A program made the translations under genes and the position numbers. From assembly GCA_049301455.1 (NCBI GenBank), contig JBAQKY010000017.1:1-30041 (forward strand): a stretch of 30,041 nt of DNA, read 5' to 3'. This DNA comes from JAUYMM01 sp049301455 (GTDB lineage Bacteria > Patescibacteriota > Microgenomatia > UBA8517). Numbering within the stretch: position 1 is the first letter of the stretch; each line of letters starts with the position of its first letter. The notes under the pieces were generated by a model. That model did no database searches. It worked only from the letters and a program-made list of their open reading frames with translations, and was not told where the DNA came from. This document shows positions 28,761 through 30,041 of the stretch, in pieces.

Positions 28761-29093
28761 TTAACACTTTAGACAGTGACCGAAAAATTCCAGATTATGA
28801 CTTTCAATTTTAAAATCTTTCCTTTTGGATAATTCATTTAAAATTATATTTTCATCCAACTCAACATCTTTTATCTTTCCACAATTTTTACATATCAAAT
28901 GGTGATGATGATTTAAACTGGTCAACTCGTACCTCTTCTTTCCATCACCAAAATCAACTTCAGTTATTTTGTGTTCACCAATTAATTTATCAATTTGTCT
29001 GTAAACAGTTGTCTTGTTCACCTTTAGTTTATCAACTAAATAACCGGCATCAACAGGCAAACTTGATTTTGATACTAATTCAAAGACATTCAT
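28761..29093 (-). CDS. Fur-family metalloregulator (Zur/Fur-like)
   Basis: 110 residues, a compact member. The winged helix includes VNKTTVYRQIDKLIGEHKI with the family TTVYR recognition helix. The dimerisation half has HHHHLICKNCGKI (62-74) and CLKC at the extreme C-terminus (107-110), forming the structural Cys4 zinc site. Such repressors bind palindromic operators when loaded with zinc or iron. It is followed by a ZIP gene, which suggests a zinc or iron uptake circuit; Zur versus Fur cannot be settled. Its promoter holds a 13-bp palindrome, consistent with autoregulation. Confidence 0.93.
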   Translation of the reverse strand: MNVFELVSKSSLPVDAGYLVDKLKVNKTTVYRQIDKLIGEHKITEVDFGDGKKRYELTSLNHHHHLICKNCGKIKDVELDENIILNELSKRKDFKIESHNLEFFGHCLKC

Positions 29094-29102
29094 CTTAATA
29101 TG

Positions 29103-29131
29103 AATATACGCAACTTAGTTGCAGATGTCAA
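29103..29131 (-). promoter_or_regulatory. Promoter and operator of the fur-ZIP operon
   Basis: TTGACA (29131-29126), 17-bp spacer, TATATT (29108-29103), and ATG at 29093. GCAACT-T-AGTTGC (29110-29122), a perfect 6-1-6 palindrome, fills most of the spacer. A bound dimer would block RNA polymerase, so this is a likely operator of the regulator it precedes. Confidence 0.75.
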
Positions 29132-29135
29132 GATG

Positions 29136-29564
29136 TCACTTTTGAAGATCACCAATTTTCATACCTTGAAGAAGTTTTACTGCCACTTGTGAATGAACTC
29201 TTCCAATTGTTGGATGTTTGCCAGTAAAATAATCAGTTGCATCAACACCACAGGCATTTAGTATTTTATCTCCACCTTTATGAATACTTATGAATTTGGT
29301 TAAATCAAAAACCTCACCATTTATTGTAGTCCAACAATCAGTCTTAGTTTTATGTTCTGATATCTCAGATAAAGAAATCATTTTTGATTTTTCTTCTGCA
29401 ACAACAGCCTCATTGTTGTTCTGTGTGTTATTAGAATTTTCTTTGTTCGAATTTAAATATAAATATCCAGCTGTAGCTAGCATGACGAACCCTATTAAAG
29501 CAAAAACAAATAAACTAATTTTCGGTTTTGCAGATACTTGACTGTTTGACGACACTTCTTGCAT
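29136..29564 (-). CDS. Membrane-anchored cytochrome b5-like heme protein
   Basis: 142 residues. One membrane helix (about 16-37) is followed by an Asn/Ser-rich linker and a cytochrome b5-type domain (about 63-142): EISEHKTKTDCWTTINGEVF, DLTKFISIHKGGDKILNACG, DATDYF and a closing KIGDL. The first axial heme ligand is His95 in HKGG (HPGG in the classic form); the second is His117 or His124. The short Arg/Lys-poor N-terminus makes orientation uncertain, though an outside location is likely. TAATAT ends 7 nt before the ATG. Possible role in electron transfer; partner unknown. Confidence 0.85.
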   Translation of the reverse strand: MQEVSSNSQVSAKPKISLFVFALIGFVMLATAGYLYLNSNKENSNNTQNNNEAVVAEEKSKMISLSEISEHKTKTDCWTTINGEVFDLTKFISIHKGGDKILNACGVDATDYFTGKHPTIGRVHSQVAVKLLQGMKIGDLQK

Positions 29565-29571
29565 GTGTTTA

Positions 29572-29577
29572 ATATTA
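29572..29577 (-). promoter_or_regulatory. -10 box of the cytochrome b5-like gene
   Basis: TAATAT, 7 nt before the ATG at 29564. Confidence 0.4.
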
Positions 29578-29619
29578 TTAGTTCTCTAAATAAATGTCAA
29601 AGGTAAAATTGAATCAAAA

Positions 29620-29928
29620 TTACTTAACAAAAAACATTAATCCAAAAAGAAAAAGCAGAAAGATAAACAAGGACGCTGCCGTATAAACAACAACGCTTAA
29701 GGCCTCATCCCTTTTACCTGAAAAAAACAGCTCATACGGTTTTTTGAAAACTATTAATGCACAAATTAGTGCTGATACACAAAACATTGTTAAAACAAAG
29801 ATTGGAGTTATAAAAGTATCTCTTTCACCAAAAAATTTACTCCCATTCTGCATTATTGTGCCAATGGTTGTGCAATACAAGGCAACACCTAATGCCTGAA
29901 AAATACCAAATTTTAATTCTTTTTTCAT
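29620..29928 (-). CDS. Small membrane protein, three helices
   Basis: 102 residues with hydrophobic helices at about 8-26, 40-61 and 77-100 (SLFIFLLFLFGLMFF). A short charged loop FKKPYELFFSGKRDEAL separates the last two. It resembles small uncharacterised membrane proteins of CPR bacteria. It follows the partial PETG-anchored gene with an 8-bp gap and precedes the cytochrome b5-like gene on the same strand. No function can be assigned. Confidence 0.7.
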   Translation of the reverse strand: MKKELKFGIFQALGVALYCTTIGTIMQNGSKFFGERDTFITPIFVLTMFCVSALICALIVFKKPYELFFSGKRDEALSVVVYTAASLFIFLLFLFGLMFFVK

Positions 29929-29936
29929 ATCTGAAC

Positions 29937-30041
29937 TTACAATGCTAACGCTAAAGATATTAAAACCATCACTATACCAAATCCAAAACCAACAATTGTT
30001 GGGAAATCTGCACCAGTTTCTGGAACTGGGAAGGCTGTACC
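29937..30041 (-). CDS. C-terminus of a surface protein with PETG-type anchor, partial
   Basis: The last 34 residues of a gene that starts outside the window; the stop is TAA at 29939-29937. It reads GTAFPVPETGADFPTIVGFG then a hydrophobic helix IVMVLISLALAL. The PVPETG motif followed by a membrane helix looks like a sortase or related sorting signal, though the usual basic tail is missing. The rest of the protein is not visible. Confidence 0.65.
   Translation of the reverse strand, partial: GTAFPVPETGADFPTIVGFGFGIVMVLISLALAL

Noticed and set aside
1..30041. CRISPR arrays, insertion sequences, prophage genes, rRNA
   Set aside because: No regular spaced repeats, transposase or integrase motifs, phage structural genes or rRNA segments were seen.

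Overview
The window is AT-rich, gene-dense bacterial DNA with short intergenic gaps and mostly small proteins. The gene set suggests a Patescibacteria/CPR genome, possibly Microgenomates-like: a stripped-down translation and replication core, TraR/DksA-type and LytR_C-type proteins, many lineage-specific membrane proteins, a PETG-type surface anchor and few Shine-Dalgarno sites. This assignment is inferred from gene content only; there is no rRNA in the window.

Layout. 1-5.4 kb: end of a membrane protein, yebC, a TPR protein, a LytR_C-like protein, a RluD-type pseudouridine synthase, a DksA-type zinc finger protein, two membrane proteins and efp. 5.4-9.7 kb: tRNA-Leu(CAA) followed directly by a methyltransferase-like gene, then dnaB, a degenerate metallo-beta-lactamase-fold gene and a DUF5666-like anchored protein. 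9.7-12.5 kb: hisS without its anticodon-binding domain, an EamA transporter, rpmE, and a release factor 1 without domain 1. 12.5-14.2 kb: a frameshifted HAD hydrolase, a small ORF and a sulfotransferase. 14.2-18.6 kb: ctpA-type protease, rpsR-ssb-rpsF, a small Cys protein, a GT2 glycosyltransferase and ychF. 18.6-23.9 kb is the accessory part: a sugar-nucleotide epimerase, an MFS fragment, a candidate ADP-ribosyltransferase, a TIM-barrel glycosidase-like protein and a cytochrome P450, with three copies of a dispersed ~90-140 bp repeat. 23.9-30 kb: a YtxH/DUF948-like pair, an ABC-F ATPase, a helical protein, a metal locus (Fur-family regulator, ZIP transporter, YibE/F), a membrane-anchored cytochrome b5-like protein, a small membrane protein and the end of a PETG-anchored surface protein.

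Regulation. Many transcription-unit starts have a -10 box ending only 5-7 nt before the ATG and no Shine-Dalgarno sequence, which points to leaderless mRNAs. One internal gene (YtxH-like) has a near-perfect Shine-Dalgarno sequence. The fur promoter is a strong -35/-10 pair with a 13-bp palindrome in its spacer, and an 18-bp palindrome lies upstream of the P450 -10 box.

The strongest candidates for undescribed biology are the repeat-bearing accessory island with its P450, possible ART and glycosidase-like genes, the pair of domain-minimised translation proteins, and the leaderless promoter layout.
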